Positions 41,909 to 51,099 are shown, numbered from the stretch's first letter. The stretch: 64,000 nt of DNA from Bacillus cabrialesii (GCF_004124315.2 NZ_CP096889.1:308001-372000), one strand, 5' to 3'. Numbers and translations: made by a program. Notes: a model not told the origin generated them from the sequence alone.

Positions 41909-43342
41909 ATGAGTATGCCAGCAGCCGAAACACAGCCTAAGAAAAAACGAACGACATTTAAAATGCCTGACGCCTATGTCCTCTTATTTATGATTGCTTT
42001 CATTTGCGCAATCGCTTCATATATTGTGCCGGCGGGTGAATTTGACCGCGTGACAAAGGGGGATGTCACGACTGCTGTTCCGGGAAGCTATCATTCAATT
42101 GAACAGTCTCCGGTCAGCCTGATCAGCTTTTTTACTTCTTTACAGGATGGAATGGTCGGATCAGCACCCATCATCTTTCTGATTTTATTCACAGGCGGCA
42201 CCATTGCCATTTTAGAAAAAACAGGCGCCATCAACGGCTTGATTTACAATGTCATCAGCAAATTCCGCACAAAGCAATTATTATTTATTTGTATTGTCGG
42301 CGCATTGTTCTCCATTCTCGGAACAACCGGAATTGTCGTGAATTCAGTTATCGGTTTTATCCCCATCGGCCTCATTGTCGCACGATCCTTAAAATGGGAC
42401 GCAGTCGCGGGCGCCGCTGTTATTTACATCGGCTGCTACGCTGGATTTAACTCCACCATCTTATCGCCGTCCCCGCTCGGTTTATCGCAATCAATCGCGG
42501 AGCTGCCGCTCTTTTCGGGAATCGGCTTGCGTGTTGTGATATACATATGCTTTTTGCTGTCTTCTATTATTTATATCTATCTGTATACGAGAAAATTAAA
42601 AAAATCAAAGGATGCCAGTGTGTTAGGAACAAATTGGTTCCCGGCGGCAGGAATGGGTGAAGCGGGTACAGAAGAAGATCAGTCAGTGCCGTTTACCGCT
42701 CGCCATAAGCTGATTTTGGCTGTGGCGGGACTGTCGCTGATTGGATTTTTATACGGCGCTTTAAAGCTGGGCTGGTCTGATTCCCAAATGGCTGCGACGT
42801 TTATTTTTATTTCTGTCCTTGCCGGTTTAATAGGCGGGCTTGCCGCAAACGATATTGCCAAAACCTTCATTACGGGATGTCAAAGCCTTGTATACGGGGC
42901 GCTGATTGTCGGGATGGCGCGAAGCATTTCCGTTATTCTTGAAAATGGCAAGCTTCTCGATACAGTCGTCAATGCTTTGGCTTCGCTTTTGGACGGATTC
43001 AGCCCGATTGCCGGCGCGATCGGCATGTATATCGCCAGTGCGCTCCTTCATTTTCTCATCTCTTCAGGGTCTGGAGAAGCCGTTGTATTTATTCCGATAC
43101 TGGCGCCGCTCGCTGATTTGATGGGGATTACGAGACAGGTTGCGGTGGAAGCGGTTATGCTTGGAGAAGGAGTCGTCAACTGTGTGAACCCGACATCCGG
43201 CGTTCTCATGGCGGTGCTTGCCGCCAGCGGCATTCCGTACGTCAAGTGGCTGCGGTTTATGGTGCCGCTTGCTCTGATTTGGTTTTTGATCGGGCTTGTC
43301 TTTATTGTGATCGGCGTCATGATCAATTGGGGACCGTTTTAA
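41909..43342 (+). CDS. ycgA: YfcC/DcuC-like membrane transporter
   Basis: A protein of about 477 residues with some 12 hydrophobic segments, of the YfcC (C4-dicarboxylate/arginine-type, DUF-level) ion transporter superfamily. Conserved stretches include YIVPAGEFDR near the N-terminus and GVVNCVNPTSGVLMAVL near the C-terminus. The substrate is unknown; the divergent amidohydrolase gene suggests an acylated amino acid or small peptide. ATG 41909 is chosen because the ATG at 41897 directly abuts GAGGGG. It is followed by a terminator. Confidence 0.83.
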   Translation: MSMPAAETQPKKKRTTFKMPDAYVLLFMIAFICAIASYIVPAGEFDRVTKGDVTTAVPGSYHSIEQSPVSLISFFTSLQDGMVGSAPIIFLILFTGGTIAILEKTGAINGLIYNVISKFRTKQLLFICIVGALFSILGTTGIVVNSVIGFIPIGLIVARSLKWDAVAGAAVIYIGCYAGFNSTILSPSPLGLSQSIAELPLFSGIGLRVVIYICFLLSSIIYIYLYTRKLKKSKDASVLGTNWFPAAGMGEAGTEEDQSVPFTARHKLILAVAGLSLIGFLYGALKLGWSDSQMAATFIFISVLAGLIGGLAANDIAKTFITGCQSLVYGALIVGMARSISVILENGKLLDTVVNALASLLDGFSPIAGAIGMYIASALLHFLISSGSGEAVVFIPILAPLADLMGITRQVAVEAVMLGEGVVNCVNPTSGVLMAVLAASGIPYVKWLRFMVPLALIWFLIGLVFIVIGVMINWGPF

Positions 43343-43350
43343 CAATTGCT

Positions 43351-43377
43351 GCCCGCCGGCTTGCACGGCGGGCTTTT
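43351..43377 (+). terminator. Intrinsic terminator after ycgA
   Basis: GCCCGCCG/CGGCGGGC with a 7-base loop is followed by TTTT. Confidence 0.85.
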
Positions 43378-43457
43378 GAGTTATTCATTGCAGAAGCGCA
43401 GGCTGTTATTGTAACATGTAAGCCATAAGCCATTCGTAAAAGTGCGGGAGGAAGGTC

Positions 43458-43949
43458 ATGAATAATCTGCGTAATAGACTTTCAGGCGTGAATGGGAAAA
43501 ATAAGAGAGCAAAAGAAAAAGAACAAAAAATCTGGTCGGAGATTGGGATGATCGCGGGATCGTTTGCGCTCCTTGATGTGATCATCCGCGGCATTATGTT
43601 TGAATTTCCGTTTAAAGAATGGGCTGCAAGCCTTGTGTTTTTGTTCCTCATCATCTTATATTACTGCATCAGGGCAGGAGCGTCGGGAATGCTCATGCCG
43701 AGAATAGACACCGAAGAAGAACTGCAAAAACGGGTGAAACAGCAGCGAATAGATTCAATTGCGGTCGCCTTTGCGGTAGTGGTGCTTACGATGTACGACA
43801 GGGGGATTCCCCATACATTCTTCGCTTGGCTGAAAATGATCCTTCTTTTTATCGTCTGTAGCGGCGTTCTGTTTTTGCTTCGATATGTGATTGTGAAGCT
43901 GGTTTACAGAAGAGCGGTAAAAGAAGAAGCAGAGAAGAAATCATCTTAA
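43458..43949 (+). CDS. ycgB: Small membrane protein of unknown function
   Basis: A 163-residue protein with a basic N-terminus (about 25 residues, NKRAKEKEQKIWSE) and four hydrophobic segments: about 30-45, 55-72, 95-110 and 118-138. A conserved-looking acidic/basic loop EEELQKRVKQQRID lies between helices 2 and 3. I do not recognise a function. ATG 43458 follows GGGAGGAAGG. It is alone between two terminators. Confidence 0.8.
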   Translation: MNNLRNRLSGVNGKNKRAKEKEQKIWSEIGMIAGSFALLDVIIRGIMFEFPFKEWAASLVFLFLIILYYCIRAGASGMLMPRIDTEEELQKRVKQQRIDSIAVAFAVVVLTMYDRGIPHTFFAWLKMILLFIVCSGVLFLLRYVIVKLVYRRAVKEEAEKKSS

Positions 43950-43968
43950 AAAATAGGTGATTTCTTTT
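43932..43968 (+). terminator. Terminator at the end of ycgB
   Basis: AAGAAATCA pairs with TGATTTCTT around a 14-base loop that contains the ycgB stop codon. T6 follows. Confidence 0.7.
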
Positions 43969-44008
43969 TTATTTGATAGGAATATAGATTTGAATTCACT
44001 CTATCAAG

Positions 44009-44055
44009 TTGTTTAGGCAGAGAGGATGTGATAATTTAAAATGTAAGCGCTAACA
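44009..44055 (+). promoter_or_regulatory. amyE promoter and cre site (amyO)
   Basis: TTGTTT (44009-44014), 17 bp, TAATTT (44032-44037). The catabolite-responsive element TGTAAGCGCTAACA (44042-44055) agrees fully with TGTAAnCGnTnACA and covers the transcription start. CcpA repression of amyE through this operator is classical. Confidence 0.92.
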
Positions 44056-44082
44056 AAATTCTCCAGTCTTCACATCAGTTTG

Positions 44083-44145
44083 AAAGGAGGAGCGGAAGAA
44101 TGAAGTAAGAGGGATTTTTGACTCCGCAGTAAGTCTGCAAAAATC
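44083..44145 (+). other. amyE leader: mini-ORF and stem-loop
   Basis: AAAGGAGG (44083-44090) lies nine bases before ATG AAG TAA (44100-44108), a complete Met-Lys-stop reading frame. A stem-loop GATTTTTG/CAAAAATC (44113-44120 with 44138-44145) follows, just ahead of the true amyE ribosome binding site AAGGAG. Confidence 0.6.
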
Positions 44146-44163
44146 AAATAAGGAGTGTCAAGA

Positions 44164-46143
44164 ATGTTTCAAAACCGATTCAAAACCTCTTTACTGCCGT
44201 TATTCGCTGGATTTTTATTGCTGTTTCATATGGTTCTGGCAGGACCTGCGGCTGCAAATGCTGAAACACAGAACACATCAAATGAACTGACAGCGCCATC
44301 GATCAAAAGCGGAACCATTCTCCATGCGTGGAATTGGTCGTTCAATACGTTAAAACACAATATGAAGGATATTCATGATGCAGGATATACAGCCATTCAG
44401 ACGTCTCCGATTAACCAAGTAAAGGAAGGGAACCAAGGAAATAAAAGCATGTCGAACTGGTACTGGCTGTATCAGCCGACATCGTATCAAATTGGCAACC
44501 GTTACTTAGGTACTGAACAGGAATTTAAAGATATGTGTGCAGCCGCTGAAGAATATGGCGTAAAGGTCATTGTTGACGCGGTCATCAATCATACCACCAG
44601 TGACTATGCCGCCATTTCCAATGAGATTAAGAGTATTCCAAACTGGACACACGGAAACACACAAATTAAAAACTGGTCGGATCGATGGGATGTCACGCAG
44701 AATTCATTGCTCGGGCTGTATGACTGGAATACACAAAATACACAAGTACAGTCCTATCTGAAACGTTTCTTAGAAAGAGCTTTGAATGACGGGGCAGATG
44801 GATTTCGCTTTGATGCCGCCAAACATATAGAGCTTCCTGATGATGGGAATTACGGCAGTCAGTTTTGGCCGAATATCACAAACACATCTGCTGAGTTCCA
44901 ATACGGAGAAATCCTGCAAGATAGTGCCTCCAGAGATGCAGCATATGCGAATTATATGAATGTGACAGCATCTAACTATGGACATTCCATAAGGTCCGCT
45001 CTAAAGAATCGTAATCTGAGCGTGTCGAATATTTCCCATTATGCATCTGATGTGGCTGCGGACAAGTTAGTCACATGGGTGGAATCGCATGATACGTATG
45101 CAAATGATGATGAAGAGTCCACATGGATGAGCGATGACGATATTCGCTTAGGCTGGGCAGTGATTGCTTCTCGTTCAGGCAGTACGCCTCTCTTCTTTTC
45201 CAGACCTGAGGGCGGCGGAAACGGTGTGAGATTCCCGGGGAAAACCCAAATAGGCGATCGCGGGAGCGCTTTATTTGAAGATCAGGCTATCGCTGCGGTC
45301 AATACGTTTCACAATGTAATGGCTGGGCAGCCTGAGGAGCTATCGAATCCGAATGGGAACAATCAAATATTTATGAATCAGCGCGGCTCACAAGGTGTTG
45401 TGTTGGCGAATGCGGGTTCTTCTTCTGTCAGCATCAATGCTTCAACGAAATTACCTAATGGCAGCTATGATAATAAAGCTGGGACCGGTTCCTTTCAAGT
45501 AAGGGACGGTAAACTGACAGGCACGCTCAATGCGAGATCTGTGGCTGTTCTTTATCGTGACGATATTGCAAACGCGCCTCAAGTCTCTCTTGAGAATTAC
45601 AAAACAGGTATGACACATTTTTTTAATGATCAGCTGACGATTACCCTGCGTGCAAACGCGAATACGGCAAAAGCCGTGTATCAAATCAATAATGGGCAAG
45701 AGACTGCGTTTAAGGATGGAGACCAATTAACAATCGGAAAAGGAGATCCGGTTGGGAAAACATACAACATCACATTAACAGGAACGAACAATGATGGTGT
45801 AAACAGGACCCAGGTATACAGCTTTGTAAAAAGAGACCCGTCTTCAGCCAAAACCATCGGTTATCAAAATCCAAATCATTGGGGCCAAGTAAATGCTTAT
45901 ATCTATAAACATGATGGAGGCCGGGCAATAGAATTGACCGGATCTTGGCCTGGAAAAGCAATGACTAAGAATGCGGATGGAATTTACACGCTGACGCTGC
46001 CTGCTGATACGGATACAACGAACGCCAAAGTGATTTTTAATAATGGCAGTGCCCAAGTGCCCGGCCAGAATCAGCCTGGCTTTGATTATGTGCAAAATGG
46101 TTTATATAACGACTCTGGATTAAGCGGTTCTCTTCCTCAATGA
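44164..46143 (+). CDS. amyE: Secreted alpha-amylase AmyE
   Basis: A 659-residue endo-1,4-alpha-glucanase that degrades starch outside the cell. The Sec signal has a hydrophobic core LPLFAGFLLLFHMVLAG and ends near ANA at about residue 33. GH13 regions are DAVINHTT, GFRFDAAKH (nucleophile Asp), YGEILQD (acid/base Glu) and WVESHDTYAND. The C-terminal third holds the beta-sandwich domain and a starch-binding CBM26-type region (about 560-659). The start ATG 44164 is eight bases after AAGGAG. The sequence differs from the 168 enzyme at scattered positions, most densely in the C-terminal third, as far as I remember it. Confidence 0.97.
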   Translation: MFQNRFKTSLLPLFAGFLLLFHMVLAGPAAANAETQNTSNELTAPSIKSGTILHAWNWSFNTLKHNMKDIHDAGYTAIQTSPINQVKEGNQGNKSMSNWYWLYQPTSYQIGNRYLGTEQEFKDMCAAAEEYGVKVIVDAVINHTTSDYAAISNEIKSIPNWTHGNTQIKNWSDRWDVTQNSLLGLYDWNTQNTQVQSYLKRFLERALNDGADGFRFDAAKHIELPDDGNYGSQFWPNITNTSAEFQYGEILQDSASRDAAYANYMNVTASNYGHSIRSALKNRNLSVSNISHYASDVAADKLVTWVESHDTYANDDEESTWMSDDDIRLGWAVIASRSGSTPLFFSRPEGGGNGVRFPGKTQIGDRGSALFEDQAIAAVNTFHNVMAGQPEELSNPNGNNQIFMNQRGSQGVVLANAGSSSVSINASTKLPNGSYDNKAGTGSFQVRDGKLTGTLNARSVAVLYRDDIANAPQVSLENYKTGMTHFFNDQLTITLRANANTAKAVYQINNGQETAFKDGDQLTIGKGDPVGKTYNITLTGTNNDGVNRTQVYSFVKRDPSSAKTIGYQNPNHWGQVNAYIYKHDGGRAIELTGSWPGKAMTKNADGIYTLTLPADTDTTNAKVIFNNGSAQVPGQNQPGFDYVQNGLYNDSGLSGSLPQ

Positions 46144-46237
46144 GGGCAAGCGATTAGAGAGGAAATCCCAAAAGAAACCATCATAGATGGTTTCTTTTTT
46201 GTTCATAAATCAGACAAAACTTTTCTCTTGCAAAAGT

Positions 46238-46278
46238 TTGTGAAATGTTGCACAATATAAATGTGAAATACTTCACAA
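46238..46278 (+). promoter_or_regulatory. Two Rex-type operators upstream of ldh
   Basis: TTGTGAAATGTTGCACAA (46238-46255) and ATGTGAAATACTTCACAA (46261-46278) both fit the Rex consensus TTGTGAAAtnnTTCACAA. TATAAA lies between them (46256-46261). NADH-sensitive Rex repression of ldh-lctP is established in B. subtilis. Confidence 0.85.
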
Positions 46279-46317
46279 ACAAACATCAAAGAGAAACATA
46301 CCCTGGAAGGATGATTA

Positions 46318-47283
46318 ATGATGAACAAACATGTAAATAAAGTAGCTTTAATCGGAGCGGGTTTTGTTGGAAGCAGTTATGCATTTGCGTTAATTAACCA
46401 AGCGATCACAGATGAGCTTGTGGTCATTGATTTAAATAAAGAAAAAGCAATGGGCGATGTCATGGATTTAAACCACGGAAAGGCGTTTGCGCCGCAGCCG
46501 GTCAAAACATCTTACGGAACATATGAAGACTGCAAGGATGCTGATATTGTCTGCATCTGCGCCGGTGCAAACCAAAAACCTGGTGAGACACGTCTTGAAT
46601 TAGTAGAAAAGAACTTAAAGATTTTCAAAGGTATCGTCAGTGAAGTCATGGCGAGCGGATTTGACGGCATTTTCTTAATCGCGACAAATCCAGTTGATAT
46701 TCTGACTTACGCAACATGGAAATTCAGCGGCCTGCCAAAAGAGCGGGTGATCGGAAGCGGCACAACACTAGATTCTGCGAGATTCCGTTACATGCTGAGC
46801 GAATACTTCGGCGCGGCGCCTCAAAACGTGCATGCGCATATTATCGGAGAGCACGGCGACACAGAACTTCCTGTTTGGAGCCACGCAAATGTCGGCGGTG
46901 TGCCGGTCAGTGAACTTGTTGAGAAAAACGATGCATATAAACAAGAAGAACTTGACCAGATCGTCGATGACGTGAAAAACGCCGCTTACCATATCATTGA
47001 GAAAAAAGGTGCGACTTATTATGGCGTTGCGATGAGCCTTGCCCGCATTACAAAAGCCATTCTTCATAATGAAAATAGCATTTTAACTGTCAGCACATAT
47101 TTGGATGGACAATACGGCGCAGATGACGTGTACATCGGCGTTCCGGCTGTCGTGAACCGCGGCGGAATTGCTGGCATCACGGAGATGAATTTAAATGAGA
47201 AAGAAAAAGAACAGTTCCTTCACAGCGCAGGCGTCCTTAAAAACATTTTAAAACCTCATTTTGCAGAACAACAAGTCAACTAA
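46318..47283 (+). CDS. ldh: L-lactate dehydrogenase
   Basis: A 321-residue NAD-dependent lactate dehydrogenase that reduces pyruvate to lactate during fermentation. The cofactor loop GAGFVGSSYAF is near residue 14, catalytic His in IIGEHGDTE near 180, and substrate Arg in NQKPGETRLELV near 93. Two adjacent ATGs (46318 and 46321) are possible, after GGAAGG. It is the first gene of a two-gene fermentation operon with lctP, expressed on oxygen limitation. Confidence 0.97.
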   Translation: MMNKHVNKVALIGAGFVGSSYAFALINQAITDELVVIDLNKEKAMGDVMDLNHGKAFAPQPVKTSYGTYEDCKDADIVCICAGANQKPGETRLELVEKNLKIFKGIVSEVMASGFDGIFLIATNPVDILTYATWKFSGLPKERVIGSGTTLDSARFRYMLSEYFGAAPQNVHAHIIGEHGDTELPVWSHANVGGVPVSELVEKNDAYKQEELDQIVDDVKNAAYHIIEKKGATYYGVAMSLARITKAILHNENSILTVSTYLDGQYGADDVYIGVPAVVNRGGIAGITEMNLNEKEKEQFLHSAGVLKNILKPHFAEQQVN

Positions 47284-47314
47284 TCGCAACTATAGAGTAA
47301 AGGGCTGATTGTCA

Positions 47315-48940
47315 ATGTGGGAGCAGTTGTATGATCCGTTTGGAAACGAGTATGTGAGCGCACTCGCGGCGCTCACTCCGATTCTCTTTTTTCTCTTGGC
47401 TTTAACTGTCTTTAAAATGAAAGGCATACTTGCGGCGTTTCTTACGCTAGCCGTCAGTTTCTTCGTCTCTGTTTTGGCATTTCATATGCCGGTTGAAAAA
47501 GCAATTTCTTCTGTTTTGCTGGGAATCGGGAACGGGCTGTGGCCCATTGGCTACATCGTCCTGATGGCGGTGTGGCTGTATAAAATCGCAGTGAAAACCG
47601 GAAAGTTTACCATTATTCGGTCCAGCATTGCCGGCATTTCGCCTGACCAGCGATTACAGCTATTATTAATTGGTTTTTGTTTTAACGCGTTTTTAGAAGG
47701 CGCGGCCGGTTTTGGTGTTCCGATTGCCATTAGTGCGGCACTGCTCGTCGAACTTGGTTTTAAACCGCTAAAAGCGGCGGCGCTCTGCTTGATTGCGAAC
47801 GCAGCCTCTGGAGCCTTTGGCGCGATCGGTATTCCTGTGATCACTGGGGCGCAGATTGGTGATTTGTCTGCTCTTGAGCTGTCTCAGACATTGATGTGGA
47901 CATTGCCGATGATCTCATTTTTGATTCCGTTTCTGCTTGTATTCCTATTAGACCGGATGAAAGGAATCAGGCAGACATGGCCTGCCCTGTTGGTTGTGAG
48001 CGGTGTGTATACAGCGATTCAGACACTGACAATGGCGGTGCTCGGACCGGAATTAGCCAACATTTTGGCGGCTTTGTTCAGCATGGGCGGACTTGCGCTG
48101 TTCCTCCGCAAATGGCAGCCGAAAGAGATTTACCGGGAGGAAGGAGCCGGCGAGACTGGTGAGAAAAAGGCATACAGTGCCGCTGACATTGCGAAAGCAT
48201 GGTCTCCTTTCTACATTTTAACTGCCGCGATCACAATCTGGAGCCTTCCTGCCTTCAAAGCGCTATTCCAAGAAGGCGGGCTGTTAAATCAGACAACACT
48301 ATTATTGAAAATGCCTTTTCTGCATCAGCAAATTATGAAAATGCCGCCGATTGCGCCATCTGCCATGCCGTTAGATGCAGTCTTTAAAGTCGATCTGTTG
48401 TCAGCGACTGGTACAGCGATTTTAGCGGCAGTCATCGTGACAGGGCTGTTCAGCAAAAATTTCTCTTATCGGGATGCCTTTGCTTCCTTGAAGGAGACGG
48501 GAAAAGAGCTGTGGGTGCCGATTATCACGATCTGCTTTGTGATGGGATTTGCCAACCTGGCCAACTTCGCAGGGCTCAGCTCTTCAATTGGGCTGGCGCT
48601 GGCGAAAACAGGAGACTTGTTCCCGTTTGTCAGTCCGGTTCTCGGCTGGATCGGCGTGTTCATTACCGGTTCTGTCGTCAGCAATAACGCGTTGTTCGGA
48701 CATTTGCAGGTTGTCACCGGAGCGCAGATCGGTGCGGGTTCTGATTTGCTGTTAGCTGCAAATACGGCGGGCGGGGTAATGGCGAAACTTGTTTCTCCAC
48801 AGTCTATCGCCATCGCCGCCGCAGCGGTCGGCCAGACAGGCAAGGAATCTAAACTGTTTAAACGGACAGTGGCGTACAGCCTGATTCTGTTATTGATCAT
48901 TTGTATATGGACGTTTATTCTTGCGAGATTAGGATTGTAA
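47315..48940 (+). CDS. lctP: L-lactate permease
   Basis: A 541-residue LctP-family (LldP) lactate/H+ symporter with about 12-14 hydrophobic segments. Motifs FLEGAAGFGVPIAISAALL near residue 130 and FGHLQVVTGAQIGAGSDLLLAANTAGG near 470 are typical. It exports or imports lactate made by Ldh. ATG 47315 lies ten bases after AAAGGG; a TTG two codons upstream is less likely. A strong terminator follows. Confidence 0.94.
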   Translation: MWEQLYDPFGNEYVSALAALTPILFFLLALTVFKMKGILAAFLTLAVSFFVSVLAFHMPVEKAISSVLLGIGNGLWPIGYIVLMAVWLYKIAVKTGKFTIIRSSIAGISPDQRLQLLLIGFCFNAFLEGAAGFGVPIAISAALLVELGFKPLKAAALCLIANAASGAFGAIGIPVITGAQIGDLSALELSQTLMWTLPMISFLIPFLLVFLLDRMKGIRQTWPALLVVSGVYTAIQTLTMAVLGPELANILAALFSMGGLALFLRKWQPKEIYREEGAGETGEKKAYSAADIAKAWSPFYILTAAITIWSLPAFKALFQEGGLLNQTTLLLKMPFLHQQIMKMPPIAPSAMPLDAVFKVDLLSATGTAILAAVIVTGLFSKNFSYRDAFASLKETGKELWVPIITICFVMGFANLANFAGLSSSIGLALAKTGDLFPFVSPVLGWIGVFITGSVVSNNALFGHLQVVTGAQIGAGSDLLLAANTAGGVMAKLVSPQSIAIAAAAVGQTGKESKLFKRTVAYSLILLLIICIWTFILARLGL

Positions 48941-48944
48941 TCGA

Positions 48945-48980
48945 AAAAAAGCAGTACATGCCAGCATGTACTGCTTTTTT
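48945..48980. terminator. Bidirectional terminator between lctP and mdr
   Basis: A 17-bp perfect stem, AAAAAAGCAGTACATGC/GCATGTACTGCTTTTTT, separated by only two bases. The strand-symmetric A/T tails fit both convergent genes. Confidence 0.9.
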
Positions 48981-48983
48981 GTG

Positions 48984-50522
48984 TTAATTGGCTTTCTTCG
49001 CCATTTCAGCTGTTGTTTTCACTCTGGCTTTTCCCATAAACAAAATGGTAACCGCCGCGAGGACGATTGGAACCAAAGCGAGCAAAAAGACATACGTGAT
49101 ACTTGATGACATGGCGTCAATAATGCGATTCAGGATCGCCTCAGGAATTTGGGAGCGTGTTCCTGCTTGGAAAATCTCCTGCGGGTCGCCGATATTTTGC
49201 GCCGCGCCTGAGCCTGCTGAGCCTTTCACGCCGCTGAAGGCGTCGCTCAGCTTGTTTGTGAATACGTTTGTTTGCACCGTTCCGAAAATGGTGACGCCCA
49301 GAGTCATGCCGAATGACCGCAAAAATGAATTTGTAGAGTTGGCCGTTCCCCGAAAGCGAGGTTCAAGATCATTCATCGATGCCGCCGGCAGGAGGGAGAA
49401 GTTAAAGCCTACGCCAAAGCCAGAAATCATCATAAAGACTGTCAGCCATACCCGTGCCGTCTCCGGTGTCATATTGGATAAAAGCAGCATGCCGATAAAG
49501 AAAGCCGTAACAGATATCAGCATCAAATTGCGGAAGCTTGCTTTCGTTTGGAAGATCCCGCCGATCATGCTCCCGATGACTGATCCAATCATCATCGGCG
49601 TCAAAATAAAGCCTGCGCTCGTCGCTGAGCTGCCGTATACCGCCTGAACGAAAATCGGAATAAATACCGCTAAAATAATGAATGTTCCGCCATACAGGAA
49701 AGCGAGAATCTGTGCTGTGGCAAACAAACGGTTTTTAAACATCCAGAACGAAATGATCGGTTCTTCCGCTTTTCTCTCCACAATAAAAAAGGCAATGAAG
49801 AAAACCGCGAATACAATAAACAAGCCAATGATTTGAATGGAATTCCAATCGTATGTTTTGCCGCCTAGCTCAAGGGCGAACATCAGGCATACAATCGATA
49901 CGACTAAGGTAATCGCGCCGCCCCAGTCAATTTTCTGTTTTCTGTGCTCCAGAGATTCTTTGTAATAGCGAATAATGAAAAACAATGACAATGCGCCGAT
50001 CGGCACATTGATGTAAAACACCCAATGCCAGTTGATTGAATCTGTAATGATCGCGCCTAACAGCGGCCCAAGAACACTGGATAATCCAAATACAGCACCG
50101 AACATGCCGGACATTTTTCCGCGTTTTTCCGGCGGAAACAAATCAAAGATAATGGTAAAGGCAATCGGCAGGAGAGCTCCGCCCCCGATCCCTTGAATGG
50201 CCCGGTAAATGATCAGCTGATTCATTGTCTGTGCAATCCCGCATAAAGCCGATCCGATTAAGAAAAAAATAAGTCCAAACAGGAAAAAACGTTTTCGGCC
50301 GTACATATCGGAAAGCTTGCCGTAAATCGGCATTCCAGCCATGACCGCCACCATATAAGATGCCGTCACCCAAGCAAATTTATCGAAGCTTCCAAGATCC
50401 GCTACGATGCTGCCCATCGCGGTGGCAACAATCGTATTGTCCATTGCGGACATCAAAATGCCCAGCAGGAGACCGAGGACCACAAATTTGGTGGAAGCCT
50501 GTTTTGTTGATGTTGTGTCCAT
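48984..50522 (-). CDS. mdr: MFS multidrug efflux transporter Mdr (Bmr3)
   Basis: A 512-residue DHA2-type (about 14-helix) drug/H+ antiporter. Visible motifs are GKLSDMYGRKRFFLFG (loop 2-3) and LGPLLGAIITDSINWHWVFYINVP (motif C region). B. subtilis Bmr3 exports puromycin, tosufloxacin and norfloxacin. ATG 50522 follows AGAGGAGG. It is divergent from the MarR-type gene ycgE, across a region with a near-perfect palindrome. Confidence 0.94.
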   Translation of the reverse strand: MDTTSTKQASTKFVVLGLLLGILMSAMDNTIVATAMGSIVADLGSFDKFAWVTASYMVAVMAGMPIYGKLSDMYGRKRFFLFGLIFFLIGSALCGIAQTMNQLIIYRAIQGIGGGALLPIAFTIIFDLFPPEKRGKMSGMFGAVFGLSSVLGPLLGAIITDSINWHWVFYINVPIGALSLFFIIRYYKESLEHRKQKIDWGGAITLVVSIVCLMFALELGGKTYDWNSIQIIGLFIVFAVFFIAFFIVERKAEEPIISFWMFKNRLFATAQILAFLYGGTFIILAVFIPIFVQAVYGSSATSAGFILTPMMIGSVIGSMIGGIFQTKASFRNLMLISVTAFFIGMLLLSNMTPETARVWLTVFMMISGFGVGFNFSLLPAASMNDLEPRFRGTANSTNSFLRSFGMTLGVTIFGTVQTNVFTNKLSDAFSGVKGSAGSGAAQNIGDPQEIFQAGTRSQIPEAILNRIIDAMSSSITYVFLLALVPIVLAAVTILFMGKARVKTTAEMAKKAN

Positions 50523-50587
50523 TTGTTCTACCTCCTCTTACTTTTCTATGTAAGTTCTGATATCATGATAATAGTTTGATCATTAAA

Positions 50588-50606
50588 TATCTCGATTATC
50601 AAGATA
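50588..50606. promoter_or_regulatory. MarR-type operator in the mdr/ycgE intergenic region
   Basis: TATCTCGATTATCAAGATA is a 19-bp near-perfect palindrome (one mismatched symmetric position beside the centre base). Nearby TATCATGATA (50561-50570) is a second, perfect 10-bp palindrome. Binding by YcgE is inferred from position. Confidence 0.6.
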
Positions 50607-50634
50607 AATTCGATTCTATAGGGAGGACTGTCAG

Positions 50635-51099
50635 TTGTCAACAAGAAATTCCAGAAGTGAGTTGGAAAAGACCGCTGTTCAGATTTTTCGAAAATTGGGC
50701 ACCAGAACGGTTCTGTTTCATCAGGCAGCCGCTCATGCTCTCGGTCTGTTTCCCACCGATTTGAAATCAGCTGACATTTTAAATGAAGCGGGACCGATGA
50801 CGGCCGGAGAGCTTGGGAAAAAGACAGGCCTCAGCACAGGTTCAGTCACAGCGCTTGTTGACCGGCTTGAAAAAGCGGGGTATGTGGCTCGTGAAAAGGA
50901 CCCGAACGACCGCAGAAGAGTCATGATCGTCCCATTGACCGCTTCAAAAAAACATATAAAGGATTTATTCCATTCTCTTTCCGAGTCAACGATGGATTTG
51001 TGCCGCGAGTATACGGAAGAGGAACTGGAGCTCATTTTCAGTTTCGTAGACAAAGCGTCCGATATAATGGAGAAAGAGCTTGAACGTTTGAAACAGTAA
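50635..51099 (+). CDS. ycgE: MarR-family transcriptional regulator
   Basis: A 154-residue MarR-type winged-helix regulator (GPMTAGELGKKTGLSTGSVTALVDRLEKAGYVAREKDPNDRR), dimeric in this family. TTG start 50635, eight bases after GGGAGG. It is divergent from mdr with a palindromic operator between the two, so control of mdr and of itself is likely but unproved. ycgF follows after 73 bp. Confidence 0.88.
   Translation: MSTRNSRSELEKTAVQIFRKLGTRTVLFHQAAAHALGLFPTDLKSADILNEAGPMTAGELGKKTGLSTGSVTALVDRLEKAGYVAREKDPNDRRRVMIVPLTASKKHIKDLFHSLSESTMDLCREYTEEELELIFSFVDKASDIMEKELERLKQ

Noticed and set aside
48988..49647. Long plus-strand reading frame (219 codons) opposite mdr
   Set aside because: It is exactly antisense to the well-supported mdr gene, has no ribosome binding site and encodes a low-complexity mirror of membrane-protein codons.
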